A stretch of 64,000 nucleotides of DNA, taken from positions 17,112,637 through 17,176,636 of the forward strand of contig NC_039358.1 of NCBI RefSeq assembly GCF_003573695.1, read 5' to 3'. This DNA comes from Papaver somniferum. Lineage: Eukaryota > Streptophyta > Magnoliopsida > Ranunculales > Papaveraceae. A program made the translations under genes and the position numbers. Of this stretch, positions 1 through 10,675 are shown piece by piece (within the stretch, counting starts at the first letter, position 1; each line of letters begins with the position of its first letter). The notes under the pieces were generated by a model, which saw only the letters and a list, made by a program, of their open reading frames with translations, ran no database searches and was not told where the DNA came from.

Positions 1-59
1 TACCGCGTGGAGAGACTTGTAAGTTGTAACTGACAAATAAAGTGGCAGATGCTATGAAT

Positions 60-1345
60 TTTTGACGGATCCCGTTACCAACCGTAACTAGTTTTAAAAA
101 CAAATTTTAACTGCCATTTGCACTTACGGTTGGTATCGATAATCCAGTTAGTAACCGTAACTGACCCTGACACCAAATACAAAGCAATTATAAATAATTT
201 AAAACCATTAAACCATGTATTACTAAACCAACACTACAACCATCAAACCATTACAAATATAAATGACATTACAACTCATTTATTCATGCGAACTAAAAGG
301 ATACTAATATCCGGGTCTGCGAGTGCGATTGAAGTCTTTAAGGATGTTGAAATGAGGTAAGTATTGAAAATTCGACCTTTTCCACCTTCTCCATTCTTGA
401 ATAGAGCTCTCTAAGACTTCAGCGTCAGTTTCACCCCTTAATCGTATTTCACCCATAATACGAACTAATGTCATAAATTCTTTAACGTTATCCCGAATAG
501 TTCCATATCGAACATACAACATAATTCCATCGCGATGATTTGGTTTACCTGTTTCGGAACAAAAGTTTTCAAAAAGAGTTCTCAAATAAATTGTACTCAC
601 AAAACCACATCGACGTCGTTCTTCCCCTCTTTTTGGATAACATAGAACAAAGTTGCGGCAAATACATAAATCTTCTTCCAAAGTGAATTCAGGGTTTAGA
701 GCCATAATCTAGTTTAAGGTAAGAGATGATGTGGAAGTGTAACTTCTAGCAAGGAGGATAAGTATATATTTATAACAAAAAAAAAAGTGAAGTTGTTAGT
801 GCAAGGACATTTCAATAACGGATCTATTTTTTTAAAATGAAGTTGTTGAAGGTCTCAACGGCTATATTTTTAAATTGCACAAGGACATGTCAGTGCAACT
901 GTAAGCACCAAACAATTATTTTTTTCTGCCAAAAGTTTAGTTACGGTTGGTGAATGTAAGCACATAACGAACCGTAACTCCGTAAAATTTTGAATTCGAA
1001 AGTTACGGTTCGTAATTATTTAGAGATGATAAACCGTAAATCTGGATTAAACTGAATCCCAGAGTTACGATTCCTTAGCCGGAAAGATTACCAACCGTAA
1101 ACCTGTCAAAATCAAAATATACAGAGTTACGGTTGGTAACTGTGACTCAAAATGAACCATAATCAAAGTTAAAGGTTACAGGATGTTTTACGGTTGGTTA
1201 GGGTGGAAGAGTTACCAATGGTAACTTTCTCTACGGTTCGTGTCGATAAATTTTTACGAACCGTAACTTAAGTTAGTAAAAAATGCTTGTTCCAGTCTGT
1301 GCAATGGTTCATAACAAAAAGTAGTTACCAACCGTAATTGACTCT
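60..1345. repeat. Array of ACGGTTGGTAA / TTACCAACCGT motifs (left)
   Basis: About 14 copies of a 10-14 bp motif occur in both orientations, for example near 76, 126, 949, 1001, 1088, 1125, 1190, 1231, 1255 and 1326. Variants read TACGGTTCGTAA or TACCAACCGTAA. Copies are separated by unrelated AT-rich sequence and often come as inverted pairs 15-40 bp apart. The same motif fills 4405-4900 on the other side of the PMD coding exons, so it brackets the gene. It is not a simple tandem repeat. Confidence 0.85.
304..705 (-). CDS. Myb/SANT-like protein, PIF/Harbinger ORF1 type (tentative)
   Basis: An open frame of 133 codons starting at 705. It begins with an acidic FTLEEDLCICRNF segment, followed by a basic patch (GEERRR), an F-x3-F helix, a central VRYGTIRDNV segment and a C-terminal FNILKDFNRTRR. 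This order resembles the trihelix-like SANT/Myb domain of the accessory protein of plant PIF/Harbinger transposons (often annotated Myb/NAM-associated). In that family the domain is thought to bind terminal DNA and help the transposase. No transposase is visible next to it in the window. It lies inside the left motif array of the 1-5400 element and on the same strand as the PMD gene. A TATA-like stretch (rc of tatatatttat) lies about 50 bp upstream. It could also be one exon of a larger gene running off the window. Function is inferred from pattern only. Confidence 0.4.
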   Translation of the reverse strand: MALNPEFTLEEDLCICRNFVLCYPKRGEERRRCGFVSTIYLRTLFENFCSETGKPNHRDGIMLYVRYGTIRDNVKEFMTLVRIMGEIRLRGETDAEVLESSIQEWRRWKRSNFQYLPHFNILKDFNRTRRPGY

Positions 1346-3867
1346 GTAACTCAAAATTTCAGATAAAAACTGTCACAAACAAACATACATAAGTTTAAAT
1401 CCATAACTAACACAAATAACTTCAAATTCATAATTAATATCCATATGCTAAATTTCATAAGCTAAAATCCATAATTAACACACAACTATTAGTTTGTCAT
1501 AATATCCATAAGTCGAAATTCATAACTAACCACACACAACTAACATAAATCCATAACTAAGCATGGCGGCCACCACGACCCCTTTTGTTGGTGCTACCAC
1601 CACCACGATTTTTAGGACCACCACCACGAGTTTTAGGACCATCACGACGACCACCGCGACTACCGCGACCACGACCACCTCTTTGGCTAGTGCCCACACC
1701 GTGCACCACCTCTTCATCATTTGTCTCTTCGCTGCTAGATGAAGGTTGATGACGGCTACTATCCTCACCTCCAAGAGAGTTTCTACTCCTCTTTAAGCCT
1801 CTTTCGTCTTTGACCAACCCCTCATACATTTCTGCCATGTTTGGATTATGCATGTTCCTTATTTGGTCTTGCAAGATCTTTTGTTCACGAGCTTTAAGCA
1901 CACCATTACGACGGATGCATGAAGTCATGCTATTTGCCAAAGCTTGTCCTCGCTCTTTCTATTCACATATCAAAAAGAGTGTTAAGAGATTATTTCATAA
2001 TAATCATTAATCTTAAAATCCCAAGTCATGAGGATAAAAAAATTACGTACCGACATGAAATATAGCTTCTTCCAAGTCAAACCAAATAGACCTTTTTTCT
2101 CTTTAGTCTCATCGACCGCCTTCCTTTGAGCCATAGCCTCTTGAATATATGGTTGGGCCTCCGGATCATTATTGATCACATATGGATGACCAAAATGGGA
2201 ATACCAACCCATGTGATCAGCAGTGGCTTCTTTCGTGTTGTTACAAGGAATTGCCTCTCCCGCTGCGAGTTGGTATCTTTCTTCATGGCGGTTGTTCCAA
2301 GCATCAACCGTTGGATTTGGCATGTAGTTGAGCACAATGGTGGGGCCTTTTGTCTCGGATCCTTGCTTGGATAATTTGAAGTTTTCCTCTACAACCCTTT
2401 GTTGAATATGAGCAATTTGGCGTAGAGTTCGACGAGGATTGGTCATAACGTAACCTGTGGGATGATACAATGGTCTACTGTAACCTGCGGTCTCTGTGAA
2501 CCTACGAACATCAACTCCATTTTCAATCCTCAAATAAGGGTCTAAGATAACATCTTCAACAGTGAAAGCATCTATTTTCTCCCTCATTTGAATGAGCTTC
2601 TCCTCTTTGTTCCTTAGTTGTCTGCCAGTGAACTTGAACTTCTTTCTCGTAGGGCCATAATCATGTTCTTCCCACTCAGTAGGAGGTCTCAGGCTCGGAA
2701 AGTGGTCATAAACCCATGCCTAAAAAATAAATTAAGTATAAACAATTGACACATGACTAAAAATATAACAAACAAAGAAAAATGTAACCAAACTTACCAT
2801 TAGAAACGCAACATTCCCGGCAATTTCAGTAGCTCCAACCCTAGAAGCCTTTCTTAGGCTGTCAAGTAAATATGCAAGGGTTGCAGTGGCCCACGAATAG
2901 TTTTTGATGTTGTCCAAATTCTTCAACAGTTGTAGGTAATGAACATTGACCCTATTTCCCGAGTAATCGGGAAAGAATACGGTCCCAAGATAATACAACA
3001 AATACGCTGTGGCTGTACGCCTAACTGTTGTTTCATCCATCACCTGACCTTCCCTTTCCTTTGCTGCTGTTCCTTCAAACTTGGTCCTCAGATTCTTCAA
3101 CAATAACTTTTTGATGATTTTTGGTTTATGTGGTTCAGCAGGGTCATAACCACCAGCCAACTGAAACTCCATCTCAGTTTCATCTTTCTCCCACCCAAGT
3201 GTTTCTTGAACAAGGATATAAAGGTCAGTCCAAGACATGTTGTTGTAGAAACCTTCAAACACAGATTGTCCTTCAACTTCAAGGTCAGTAATTTGCTTCA
3301 CATCGTCCGGTGTTATTTTCATCTCTCCAAATGGAAGATGAAACGTATCGGTTTCAAGCCAATATCGTTCCCTGAAGGCAGAGACCACAACACTATCATA
3401 CTCCGATTGAAGGTGAAGAATTCCAAGCCCTAGTCCTGTACTAGCCACTAGATTGCGAACCGAAGCACATTCTTGACTTAATGGCCAATGTTTACCCCTT
3501 TGACGCTTGAGAAATTTAATGCATCTTGCGTGGTCCTAAGAAAACGAATATACAAAAATATAAGCATATTATGGTGAACTAAAATAAACAAACAAAACGT
3601 ATCAAAATAATGAATGTTTTAAGAAAAGTAACAAAATACATACCCTTGTCTGACAGACTTTTGCGGACCAGGAACCGGTATAACTAAATAAGATTGAAGA
3701 CTTATATGGGGCCTCGCCCCAAGGTCTTTTATTCTTCTTCGCTGGCAACAACAAATCTTTGCCTTTAGGAATATGCATCCCTTTCGGTGCGGGCTCCTTT
3801 CTCGGCTTATTTTCTTTCTTTTGCCTTGGAGGTGCAGCTACAACTACCTCTTTTTCCTTGATATTTT

Positions 3868-4080
3868 CTACCTCTTCATCATTTTCTTCCTCTTCCTTTT
3901 CTTCATCATTTTCTTCATCATTTTCTTCATCATTTTCTTCATCATTTTCTTCATCGGCCTCCTCTTCATCATTTTCTTCATCTTCCTCCTCTTCATCATT
4001 TGCTTCCTCTTCCTCCCCTCCATCATCATCGGTTCCTTTAAATTCTTCTTCATCTTCATCATTATTAGTTTCTTCCTCCA
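3868..4080 (-). repeat. Acidic NDEE-coding microsatellite-like tract
   Basis: Within exon 2 of the PMD gene a 12 bp unit (rc of tcatcattttct) is repeated perfectly about five times at 3903-3955 and imperfectly around it. It encodes (E)ENDE repeats in an acidic low-complexity region. The opposite strand appears as long Ser/Phe-rich open frames, which are artefacts. Confidence 0.75.
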
Positions 4081-4404
4081 CAATTCATTTTCGTTGCCTT
4101 CACGGTTAGTTTCGACTTCGTCCTATTCTTGATCATTATGTTCCACTCCTTCTAGCTCAACTCCAGATTCAGCCACAGGTTGTTCCCTCAACTTAATTTC
4201 AAACTTATTCTTCATCTTCTTCTCATTCTTGTGGATACCTCTATTATTAACCCCTAAATGCTTGTCACCGCGAGGGATGGGCGTATGATCAATCGGGGTT
4301 AAGTCATTTCCTCTCTTTCTCTTCCTACACAAGCATTACAATTGATTGATTTACTAAGGGTAAAACAAATAATATAAACAACAAAAAAACAAAACAAAAT
4401 GGTG

Positions 4405-4900
4405 AGCCTACATAGTTACGGTTTGTAACCAATGAACAGAGACCAACCGTACCACTCACACGGTTGGTAAATAGTGAATCGAGACATCAACGATACGGTT
4501 GGTAACTGATGTATCGAGATCAACCGTAACTAAACTACGGTTGGTTTGTTATCTTAGTTTTCAACCGTAAGTTTTCTTTGGCCAAATACTAACATACATG
4601 ATGTTCTACGGTTGGTAATGGATGTTGAGTTACAAGTCGTAACTCAAATACGGGTGATAACATTGATGGAATTACAAGCCGTAGAAACCAAATGAAAGTT
4701 ACAGAACAATGTACGGTTCGTAACTCAACACACGAGACCAACCGTAAGCTACTTACGGTTGCAAAAAAAAAAAAAACGTAATTGAACAATTTCTCATAAA
4801 TTCAAGAACTTACGGTTGGTATTTCAGTTATTACGAACCGTATCATCAACAAAAACCATTGTTACGGTTGAAATTGGAGTAATTATCAACCGTAACTCAC
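4405..4900. repeat. Array of ACGGTTGGTAA / TTACCAACCGT motifs (right, in PMD intron 1)
   Basis: About 15 copies of the same motif as at 60-1345, in both orientations (for example near 4414, 4460, 4493, 4538, 4608, 4712, 4738, 4809, 4861, 4888). The array lies wholly inside the first intron of the PMD gene, between exon 1 (5134-5013) and exon 2 (starting 4324). The equivalent position in the 51186-56222 element also holds an array, with a different motif. Confidence 0.85.
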
Positions 4901-5419
4901 ATGCAACACACAAATTTTAGTTTCAATTTCGATCCAAAACCCTAATTGTTTATACAAAACTAACTTAAATCATACAATAGACTAAACCCTAACTGGGTTT
5001 TTCGAAACATATCTCAAATAAGTCATTGTGCTTGATTTTGACGGTTGAGGAGTTTCAAATTGATGTTCTTGACCTAATGGAGGATTTGGTTCATTAGAAC
5101 GGCTACAATCTTCGTCAACCTTCTTCTTCGGCATCGCTAATATAGTTTCCAATCAACGATTATCAATTTTTCAAACCGCCGATTAATCGAAGAGGACGAT
5201 GAAAAATCAGTTTTAATGGTGGAGAGGAGGAGGAGAAGAGAAGAAGTAAAGTTGAAAAAAAAAATTGTTTTGATTTTCAGATTCAATTGGGTTAATAATG
5301 GGGAAGGATAATTCAGTCTTTTCAACCAAAAAAGTAAGGATAAATTAGTTCATTTGAGGTGAAAAGGGTAATCTAGTCAATTAACAACCCCTATAGGACA
5401 TCCCCTAACCAATAAAGGG

Positions 5420-6437
5420 ATATTGCTATCACTCTTGCCGCCCCTCCAATGGAACCACCCGCCCCTTTTAACAGGATTGAAGTTAAAGGTAAATGGGGAC
5501 ATGGGGTTGGCTTTTCAATATTCTGAAAGATGAAAGAGCTCTATTCTGTGCTCCATGTGAATGATTTTTGTCGTATCTTTGGTCCCATTCAATCTAACCT
5601 GTGGTTGGGTGTTCATCTCACCACATTCACTTAGTTGACCGCCCTCTTTTAGAAAATGATGACTTCCCGTTCACTCTGATCACTGGCTGGGTTATGATCT
5701 CACCGGACATTTACTTAGCTGACCACCCTCTTTTTAGAAAATTACCCAAAAAATCGAACCATACGTGCTCACTTGTCTAAACTCAAATACTTGGCTCCTC
5801 ATGAGGCTCAATGATAAGGTAACGCTGGCAATCTGTTCCACTAGTGTAATAATACGCTGTTGGAGTTTAGCTTATTAGGCTTCCAACTAGTTTCTTATAA
5901 TAATATTCTTTATCAAAATGAAAAAAAAATAAAAGAAAAATACATATCTTTGAATATCTAAATACTCAAAATAAACTAAAAGTATAGGAGTCTGTGTGTG
6001 AAAAAATTTTAGACTGTTGTTGAACAAAAAAAAAACAAGTCTTCAGACCTCTGCGTGAAATATTAACATATATACACACTTCCACATCTACATGATATTC
6101 CAATGTAGTGTATAGCATAGTTAATAAATATTTGTTTTTTGTTTCTTTTATATATTGGTTACTAATTCTCGAAAAAGAAAAGAGAAGTTGGGTCAATTGT
6201 CCAAATATTTTTAAAACATGGTTCTAATGGAGGAGTAAAAATTAGTATGGGTGAAATGGACACCAAAAAAATAGCAAGAATGAATCTGGATTCATCCGGG
6301 CTTAAACTTAAAAAATAGCGAGGATGAAACTGGATACATCCTGATGTAAATTAAAAATAAGAAAAAGTATTTGAAAATGGGTAGGATGAAACTGTTTACA
6401 TCCTGGCTACTTTTACATTCTCATCCATTTAAACAGT
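5420..6437. other. Non-coding stretch with small local duplications
   Basis: No gene is recognisable. Two related segments about 105 bp apart (near 5607 and 5692) share CATCTCACC..CATT.ACTTAG.TGACC.CCCTCTTT.TAGAAAAT, a local tandem duplication. At 6265-6420 three imperfect inverted motifs of the form GGATGAAACTG..ACATCC occur, another small motif cluster, cut on its right by the LTR element at 6438. Confidence 0.6.
6433..6437 (+). repeat. Target site duplication ACAGT (left)
   Basis: ACAGT directly before the 5' LTR is repeated at 15593-15597 directly after the 3' LTR: a perfect 5 bp duplication, as made by LTR-retrotransposon integrase. Confidence 0.85.
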
Positions 6438-8950
6438 TGTTGATGGTGGTTTTTAGTTCATGGTTAAAATTGTAAAACCTCACATTTAATCTGTCGTCAC
6501 TCTGCAGAGAACGAAGCCATGTAAAGTGATGAGTGTTCAACCTCTCCACTGGCGTATTTATTGAGAAACTCAATATGTTCACATGAAATTTATCCAGACT
6601 GATGCATGTAAGCAACACTCCGTCATGGATTAGTAAGTGCAAAGTCCTACCCAAAATCAGAAAGCAAAGAATAAAGGAGACGCAGAGAAGAAGCAACAAT
6701 GAGAGGAAGCGTGGCCATGCCATAGGCCAGCCGGCGCCACTTGGCCAATCCCCATGCTACCCAACCGGCCCTTACTCCTTTGTCGACCAATCAGGTCGCT
6801 TTAAACCTGCCACACTCCCATGAGTTGTGGATGGGCCCATACTTGTCGGCCTTATTCCCCATCGACCAATCAGGTCGCATTAAACCTACCACGCGCACCA
6901 AAAGTGTAGCCACACTCGTGCTTGGCCGGCCCCCTCTTTTTATTGACCAATCGGGTTGCTCTAAACCTGCCACAATATTAAAAGAGGTGGAATTGCGTCA
7001 AGTGGTCACCATGCCAAATTGGCTTCCCAAAGATTTTACAAACAACTGGGAACGTTTGGTAAACAATTTTAGTATGATCTACATGCCAAAAGTTCTGTAT
7101 GGTTGTCTAGCATAACATACTAAAAATTCAAATCAATCGGAGTAACGAGCTAAAAGATACAACATAAAAGGAGAGCTAGGTCATGGCTGAAAACTGACAG
7201 AATCCCTCCTGAATTCTTCCTGAGTTTCACTGTCGGGCTGTTTTCACCTCCTAAACGAGCTCAAAACCTAAATATTCCCGCGTAGTGAGATAGGAAATTC
7301 TTTTCTGATCGGAATGGAGGGGCGGACCGTCAAAATAAAAGTTCGTACGAGAATTCTACAACGATTTTAGTGAGGGTACCACATCTGAATTTTCTGATTA
7401 CGAAATTTCATGAGTTAACACAAATTTATGTGAATCATCTCAGCCATCCAACTTGGCTAGCTAACTTAAATGGTTTATATTTAATTTGATCCAATCATCT
7501 AGGATATCCATGGCCTCATGCCTTATGCGCTAATTAGGGTTTCGGCATGCCAAACCCTAATTTAGGCAAAGTTGTTACGCCAACCGAACCAAAAAAATGT
7601 TCCACGGGGCACTGGGATTGATGTGGTCACTGAAATTGATGTTTCCACACCACATTTGAGTCTAACACCAATGTGCCAAAATTTAGTGGCCATGGCTACG
7701 CCAGGCACTACTTGCACCATCGTGCCGCTGGCATGCACAAACTATGCCAGTCATTCCACCGTGCCACTGGCATGCACGAACTATGCCATCCATGTCGCAG
7801 TACCACTGGCATGCGCTAAAGGCGCCACTGTACCATTATCAGGAGCCAACAGAAGGTAGCCATAATCAACGGTTACTCTTCCTCTTGAGATGCAATCTCA
7901 GCCATCCAAGTTCACCACCGAACTGACAGACTTGTGGCAAGTTTTAGGTGACCAGCCGCTTAAATCTAGTGGCCATGGCTACGCCAGGTGCCACTTACAC
8001 CACCGTTCCACTGGCATGCACGAGTTATGCCAGTCATGCCGCAGTGCCACTGGCATACACCAAAAACACCACTGTGCCATTACCAGGCGCCAACAGAAGG
8101 TAGCCATAATCAACGACTACCCTTCCTCATGAGATGCAATCTCAGCCATCCAAGTTCGCCACCGAACTGACGGACTTGTGGCAAGTTTTAGGCGACCAGA
8201 CAAGACGAGCTTAATATTATCATATGTTATTTTCCTGCGGCAAGACTCTTGATTTTGGCTTGCCATACGTAGCCAAGTGCTACATGTTTTTCACGAAAAT
8301 AAGACATCAAACATGTCACAAATTGGGGGATACTCATCAGGGTATTGGTCTGGCGGTTTACAGTGTGCGGCGTGCAATACGCCCGTTACAGGAAAGTGTC
8401 ATGAAGCGGGACGGTTAGTGATGGCAAGAAATAATGGTGTAAACGGATCCACTTCCTTCATCATGGAAGCATAATTTCTGACGGTTACACGTTACTCCAC
8501 TCTTCCATCACTCAATCGTTTCCACTTCCTACGACACCAGGGTACGTTTTATTACGACTTGTATAAATAGGTTCACCTATTTCTACCAAAGAACGGTTTT
8601 TTGGTCGGCAACAATATAGTATCCAGAAATCACCAAGAACTGATAGCTTTTCACTTTGCAAGCCAATTCCACTTTCTGATACAAGTCATGAAACAAGCCA
8701 CATCTTCAGAATTAACCATTCTGGTCTCAACACTCTCTTCGCTTCCCTCCCTAAGACCAACCCTTCTGCTTCACTTTGTGACCAAAGCAAGCCTGGAACG
8801 GCCATTTCTTGGTTTAGGCCAGGATTGTACATATTGATCTCTCGAATCAAAAGTACTCCCCTGCAGTGCATTGTTTAGGGTTTAGATTCTTTTCTCATCC
8901 ACACACCCAAATTTACCAAAACCAGCAGAAACAGTTTTCACCCACAAAAA
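6438..8950 (+). repeat. 5' LTR
   Basis: Aligns along its length with 13070-15592. It starts TGTTGATGG; the end is mutated (AAAAA where the 3' LTR has AAACA). A TATA-like TATAAATA lies at 8562-8569 and probably marks the LTR promoter. The LTR contains an internal 283 bp tandem duplication (starting about 7688 and 7971), also present in the 3' LTR and so older than this insertion. Confidence 0.9.
8562..8569 (+). promoter_or_regulatory. LTR TATA box
   Basis: TATAAATA is found at the matching place in both LTRs of this element (8562 and 15205) and, on the other strand, in the related solo LTR at about 17659. The conservation supports a promoter role for the LTR. Confidence 0.55.
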
Positions 8951-8952
8951 AT

Positions 8953-8970
8953 TGGCGACCACAGTGGGAG
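8953..8970 (+). promoter_or_regulatory. Primer binding site
   Basis: TGGCGACCACAGTGGGAG begins two bases after the 5' LTR. The same sequence follows the 5' LTR of the element at 33225. The TGGCGAC start fits the 3' end of a tRNA such as tRNA-Arg, used by large Tat/Ogre-type Gypsy elements. The exact tRNA cannot be fixed by eye. Confidence 0.7.
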
Positions 8971-9036
8971 AATTAATCTCTCGGTTGCAATATCAATTTC
9001 CAATTTACGATTTCATTTTTCAATCCAGATCTCAAG

Positions 9037-9530
9037 ATGGTGGAACTCAGGTACGGATCAGCAACAAACCCTGAAAATACTAGCGTTGAAATTATCCTCG
9101 GTTTTAACGTTCCTTCCAGTGGTATTAACACGCCAACTGTCAACACCAGCTGCTCGGAAAATGTTCCTTCAGGTGTTACACCTCCGATCACCAGAGCCAG
9201 AGCCGCTGCCGCCACCCCCAGCGTTTCTTCAAGTGTGACACCTCCAACCGTCGCCAGAGCCGCTACTACTCTACCATTAGGATTAGAGACTGGAGGATCC
9301 ATAGGAAGCTGATCCCTATTACCATTGCTGATTTGGTGGAAATATAAGAAGTTTTTTCTAAGTCTCAGACGGATATGGCCACAACTCAAAAGGAGCGAAA
9401 CAATGAACATTCGAATGATTAGTCAAGGGATTCAGAATTCAGGCGTTAGATTTTCATACACCAAATGTGACCGAACATCAATTGGTGGAGTTGTGTATTA
9501 ATGCTTTCTGGGGACTCTGTTCACAAAACC
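9037..9530 (+). pseudogene. Shortened gag remnant
   Basis: The first ORF (9037-9312, 91 codons) starts MVELRYGSATNPEN, closely matching MVDLRSGSVTNPN at the start of gag in the 33225 element. After it, 9320-9400 still aligns with that gag (ATTGCTGATTTGGTG, GACGGATATGGCCACAACTC). Then 9440-9510 aligns with a later part (ACCAAATGTGACCGAACATC, then LVELCIN). The capsid-like middle (GRAYTWYNNI region) is missing, so this gag is an internal-deletion derivative. Frameshifts and stops prevent a continuous protein. It may only supply packaging sequence in RNA. Confidence 0.7.
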
Positions 9531-9629
9531 ATGTAATCTATGATGGACCATGTGAGATTTTTTTATTTCTCCAAGGTGCAGCGCCAAGATATATTTTCAA
9601 GCTCTCATCCGTGTTGCGTTGGCGCTTCG

Positions 9630-10195
9630 AACTTTGATCCAGGAACCGCTTCAACTTTTCTCTTCCAGAACCGCTCCGCTTCAAAGTTTCGCTCCAGAAA
9701 CCGCTCCGCTTCCACGTTTCACTCCAGGAGCCACTTCAACGTTCTCCCCAGAAGCCTCTCCGCTTTCACGTTTCGCTCTAAGAGCCGCTTCAAAGTCTCA
9801 CTTCCAGAAGCCGCTCCTCTTCAACGTTTCGCTCCAGAAGCCGCTCCACTTCCACGTTTCACTCCAGGAGCCGCTTCAACGTTCTTCCCAGAAGCCGCAC
9901 CGCTTCAACGTTTCGCTCCAGGAGCCGCTTCAACGTCTCACCTCCAGAAGCCGCTCCTCTTCAACGTTTCGCTCCAGAAGCCGCCCTGCTTTCACGTTTC
10001 ACTCCAAGAGACGCTTCAACGTTCTCCCCAGAAGCCGCTCCGCTTCAACGTTTCTCTCCAGGAGCCGCTTCAATGTCTCACCTCCAGAAGTCGCTCCTCT
10101 TCAAAGTTTCCCTCCAGAATCCTCTTCAACGTTCTCTCCAGAAGCCGGCACTCCTTCCTACCAAGGTTCGTTCCCGTAGCCGCAACTCCTCCCTG
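9630..10195 (+). repeat. Tandem array of ~24-30 bp units (GCCGCTTCAACGTTTCGCTCCAGAA type)
   Basis: About 20 units of 24, 26 or 30 bp start GCCGCT and end CCAGAA/CCAGGA. The unit-length pattern 30-30-24-30-26 recurs, suggesting a higher-order repeat of about 140 bp. Overlapping Ser/Phe/Arg-rich open frames are by-products of the repeat. Confidence 0.85.
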
Positions 10196-10675
10196 TTAAG
10201 GATTGTGATCGCAGCCAGCCAAATCTCTTCTGATCACAGCTGCTGCCAAAAACCGATGTTGCTCGTTTGAGCTTCACCATAGCAGCAACCATTACAAAGA
10301 ATATTTCGTCCATGTGATGTTCCAAGCATCCCATCCAAGAGAGTAAGATAAACTTGTATCAAAACACAGAGGCGTGGATTCAAGGTGGTACAATAAAAGT
10401 AAGCTACTCTAGGGGACTGAAGCCTCCTTCAGGTTTAGAAGTTTAAACGCAGTCACTGCCTTACCAGCGAATGCAATGGAAGCACATCTTCCATGAGGAA
10501 ATAAGCTCAGGATAATTACACATGGGGAATTTTGTCACGCTGCTTACTAACGGGAGAGCTTGATACATCTAAAGCCCAGTCATGCGCGAAGGACATGCCT
10601 AGCGGAGACAGATCTAAGTAACTATCCTTAAACTAATGTTTTATATCTATTAGGAATATCAAATAAGTTTTAAAT
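10196..10675 (+). other. Spacer between the two tandem arrays
   Basis: Non-repetitive sequence inside the LTR element, with no recognisable coding or RNA signature. Confidence 0.5.

Larger units (their letters stand above)
1557..5134 (-). pseudogene. Plant mobile domain (PMD) protein gene, 5 exons, lightly broken
   Basis: Exons on the minus strand can be read as 5134-5013, 4324-3644, 3535-2798, 2719-2051 and 1958-1557. All introns after the first have GT..AG ends in phase 0. Exon 1 starts MPKKKVDEDC. Exon 2 holds a basic stretch and a long Glu/Asp/Asn tract. Exon 3 is the PMD core, with FHLPFGEMKITPDDV, a TATAYLLYYLGTVFFPD segment and GNRVNVHYLQLL. Exon 4 continues it. Exon 5 ends in an RG-rich tail (RGGRGRGSRGG). 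Intact, it would encode about 870 residues. Lesions: the exon 1 donor reads AG|ATATGT (GT lost), exon 2 has an in-frame TAG near 4126, and exons 1+2 total 803 nt, one short of the 804 needed, matching a frameshift near 4081. PMD proteins (MAIN/MAIL family in plants) are nuclear silencing factors and also occur in transposons. Here the gene is transposon cargo. Confidence 0.8.
1..5400. mobile_element. DNA transposon with motif arrays and PMD gene (left end outside window)
   Basis: This block has the layout of an autonomous-type DNA transposon: a motif array at roughly 60-1345, a multi-exon PMD gene on the minus strand at 1557-5134, a second motif array at 4405-4900 inside that gene's first intron, and a small Myb/SANT-like ORF at 304-705. 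The right end probably lies near 5340-5420, where an AAGGGTAAT-type stretch resembles the end zones of other DNA elements in this window. The left end is not in the window, so terminal repeats and target duplications cannot be checked. The layout matches the complete Mutator-like element at 51186-56222, so a Mutator-like relative is likely. The Harbinger-like ORF leaves the superfamily open. Confidence 0.55.

Noticed and set aside
3759..4132. Plus-strand Ser-rich and Phe-rich open frames
   Set aside because: Opposite strand of the acidic tract in PMD exon 2.
9540..10199. 219-codon Ser/Phe/Arg-rich open frame
   Set aside because: It lies wholly in the 24-30 bp tandem array, and overlapping frames are equally open because of the repeat.
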